64,000 bases of DNA from Pachysolen tannophilus NRRL Y-2460 (Eukaryota; Ascomycota; Pichiomycetes; Alaninales; Pachysolenaceae), in contig KV454015.1 of assembly GCA_001661245.1 (NCBI GenBank), positions 1,050,145 through 1,114,144 of the forward strand, given 5' to 3'. Positions 63,315 through 64,000 of the stretch are shown piece after piece. The first letter of the stretch is position 1. Each line of letters starts with the position of its first letter. The notes under the pieces are model-generated. The model saw only the letters and a list, made by a program, of their open reading frames with translations. It made no database searches and was not told the DNA's origin. Both the position numbers and the translations under genes were made by a program.

Positions 63315-64000
63315 ATGACATTTGATTTAGTTTCTTCTGTTTCCTTTATGAGGAATTTTGCGCTTAAGACCAAGAAGACTATTTTAACTGATGAAGGATT
63401 AATAATTAAAAATGAACAAAAAGATTTTGAACAAAACGCTGATGGTTCAATTTTAACTATATGTTCCCCAGCTCCATCATCTGAACATAGACATGGTATG
63501 TATTGGTTAAATTCAAATACATGCGCGTGTTTTTAAAATTTTATTTAGTACTGACAGTTTATTTTTTTTTTTGGCAATTGTGAATATAATTCACAATTGA
63601 TTAATTTTTTATATTTAGTGCCTGAATTTATATCGTTTAAAAAAATATTATGGGTTCAAAAAATTGATGATGAAGTATTAGAAATTAGTTATGTTGTTTC
63701 TAAGAATCATAAACTTATACCTGCAACATTACTTACTATTATTGAAAATCCACCTATTGCAAATCTTGATGCATTAGTTGATAGATTGATGAAAAAATCA
63801 TATGAAAATTCTTCACCTGCTAAGAATATGTTAATTATTATTAATCCTCATGGTGGTCAGGGGAAAGCTTTAAGGTTATTTAATGATAGATGTAGACTGA
63901 TTTTAGATGCTGCTCATGTTAATTATGAAGTTATGGAAACTAGTTATCATCGTCATGCAGTTGATATTGGTAAAAATTTGGATATTAATAAATATGAAAT
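63315..64000 (+). CDS. LCB4: sphingoid long-chain base kinase, 5' part
   Basis: Spliced as 63315-63495 plus 63619 to the window edge; about the first 187 residues are present. Exon 1 encodes MTFDLVSSVSFMRNFALK to SSEHRH; the donor is GTATGT at 63496, the branch TACTGAC at 63549-63555 and the acceptor TTTAG ends at 63618, joining as HRHVPEFISFKKILWV. The diacylglycerol-kinase catalytic domain begins with LIIINPHGGQGKALRLF and continues VMETSYHRHAVDIGKNLDINKYE, as in Lcb4/Lcb5. These enzymes phosphorylate sphingosine-type bases in the ER/Golgi. Lcb4 and Lcb5 cannot be distinguished, and the GGDGT-like motif lies beyond the edge. A strong hairpin lies between branch point and acceptor. Confidence 0.88.
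63575..63599 (+). other. perfect 11-bp hairpin inside the LCB4 intron
   Basis: CAATTGTGAAT (63575-63585), a 3-base loop ATA and the exact complement ATTCACAATTG (63589-63599). It lies between the branch point (A at 63554) and the acceptor (63618). Folding would shorten the effective distance from 64 to about 39 bases. Confidence 0.75.

Overview
This is nuclear DNA from an AT-rich budding yeast (Saccharomycotina). Genes are compact and mostly intronless. The introns I can place use GTATGT- or GTAAGT-like donors and a TACTAAC-like branch point, and nearly all of the proteins have clear yeast counterparts. CTG codons fall at conserved leucines (the CLNKA motif of Trm10; DPFLAKQ before the Sap1 ATPase domain), so the standard code fits better than a CUG-Ser code. 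The species cannot be named; a CUG-Leu yeast near the Saccharomycetaceae or Phaffomycetaceae is a reasonable guess. I see no transposon, virus-like element, tRNA, rRNA or CRISPR array.

Layout. 0-6 kb is a nitrogen-scavenging and redox block: beta-alanine synthase PYD3 (cut by the left edge), divergent from urea permease DUR3 across a promoter with three GATAAG sites, then a flavin monooxygenase broken by one base in an A run. 7-20 kb holds the endocytic scaffold EDE1, the ER membrane gene EMP65, the cell-wall glucan gene KRE6 and the heme A synthase COX15. 20-27 kb holds LSM2, an unnamed zinc-knuckle gene, the UAF subunit RRN10, tRNA methyltransferase NCL1, a flavodoxin-like quinone reductase with several Yap1-type sites, and RFT1. 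28-37 kb holds the AAA ATPase SAP1, J-protein CAJ1, TPA1 and histone chaperone HIF1. 37-44 kb holds septin CDC3, POM33/PER33, a PQ-loop vacuolar transporter and URC1 of uracil catabolism. 44-54 kb holds the Cdc25 phosphatase MIH1, a tiny spliced hydrophilic protein, an F-box/LRR gene apparently split by an inversion, and an SSA-type Hsp70 with a step-type heat-shock element. 54-64 kb holds ESCRT-0 HSE1, ceramide synthase LAG1/LAC1, GTPase GEP3/MTG3, TRM10, a CYSTM protein and the start of the sphingoid-base kinase LCB4/LCB5.

Eight genes have one intron each at or near the 5' end (EDE1, CDC3, POM33, MIH1, the small gene at 48.5 kb, HSE1, the CYSTM gene and LCB4); in several, exon 1 is only about 9 or 10 coding bases, so the true start lies upstream of the long reading frame. 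Several open frames begin with TTG or GTG; I moved those starts to the first supported ATG.

The assembly has three N gaps (6897-7088, 27449-27761, 38940-39352). The first is flanked by two near-identical copies of about 285 bp, which looks like an unmerged contig overlap. No wholly new multi-gene system is evident. The most interesting observations are the split F-box/LRR gene, the monooxygenase frameshift lying exactly on a slippery heptamer, a perfect hairpin between branch point and acceptor in the LCB4 intron, and several unexplained inverted-repeat promoter sites.
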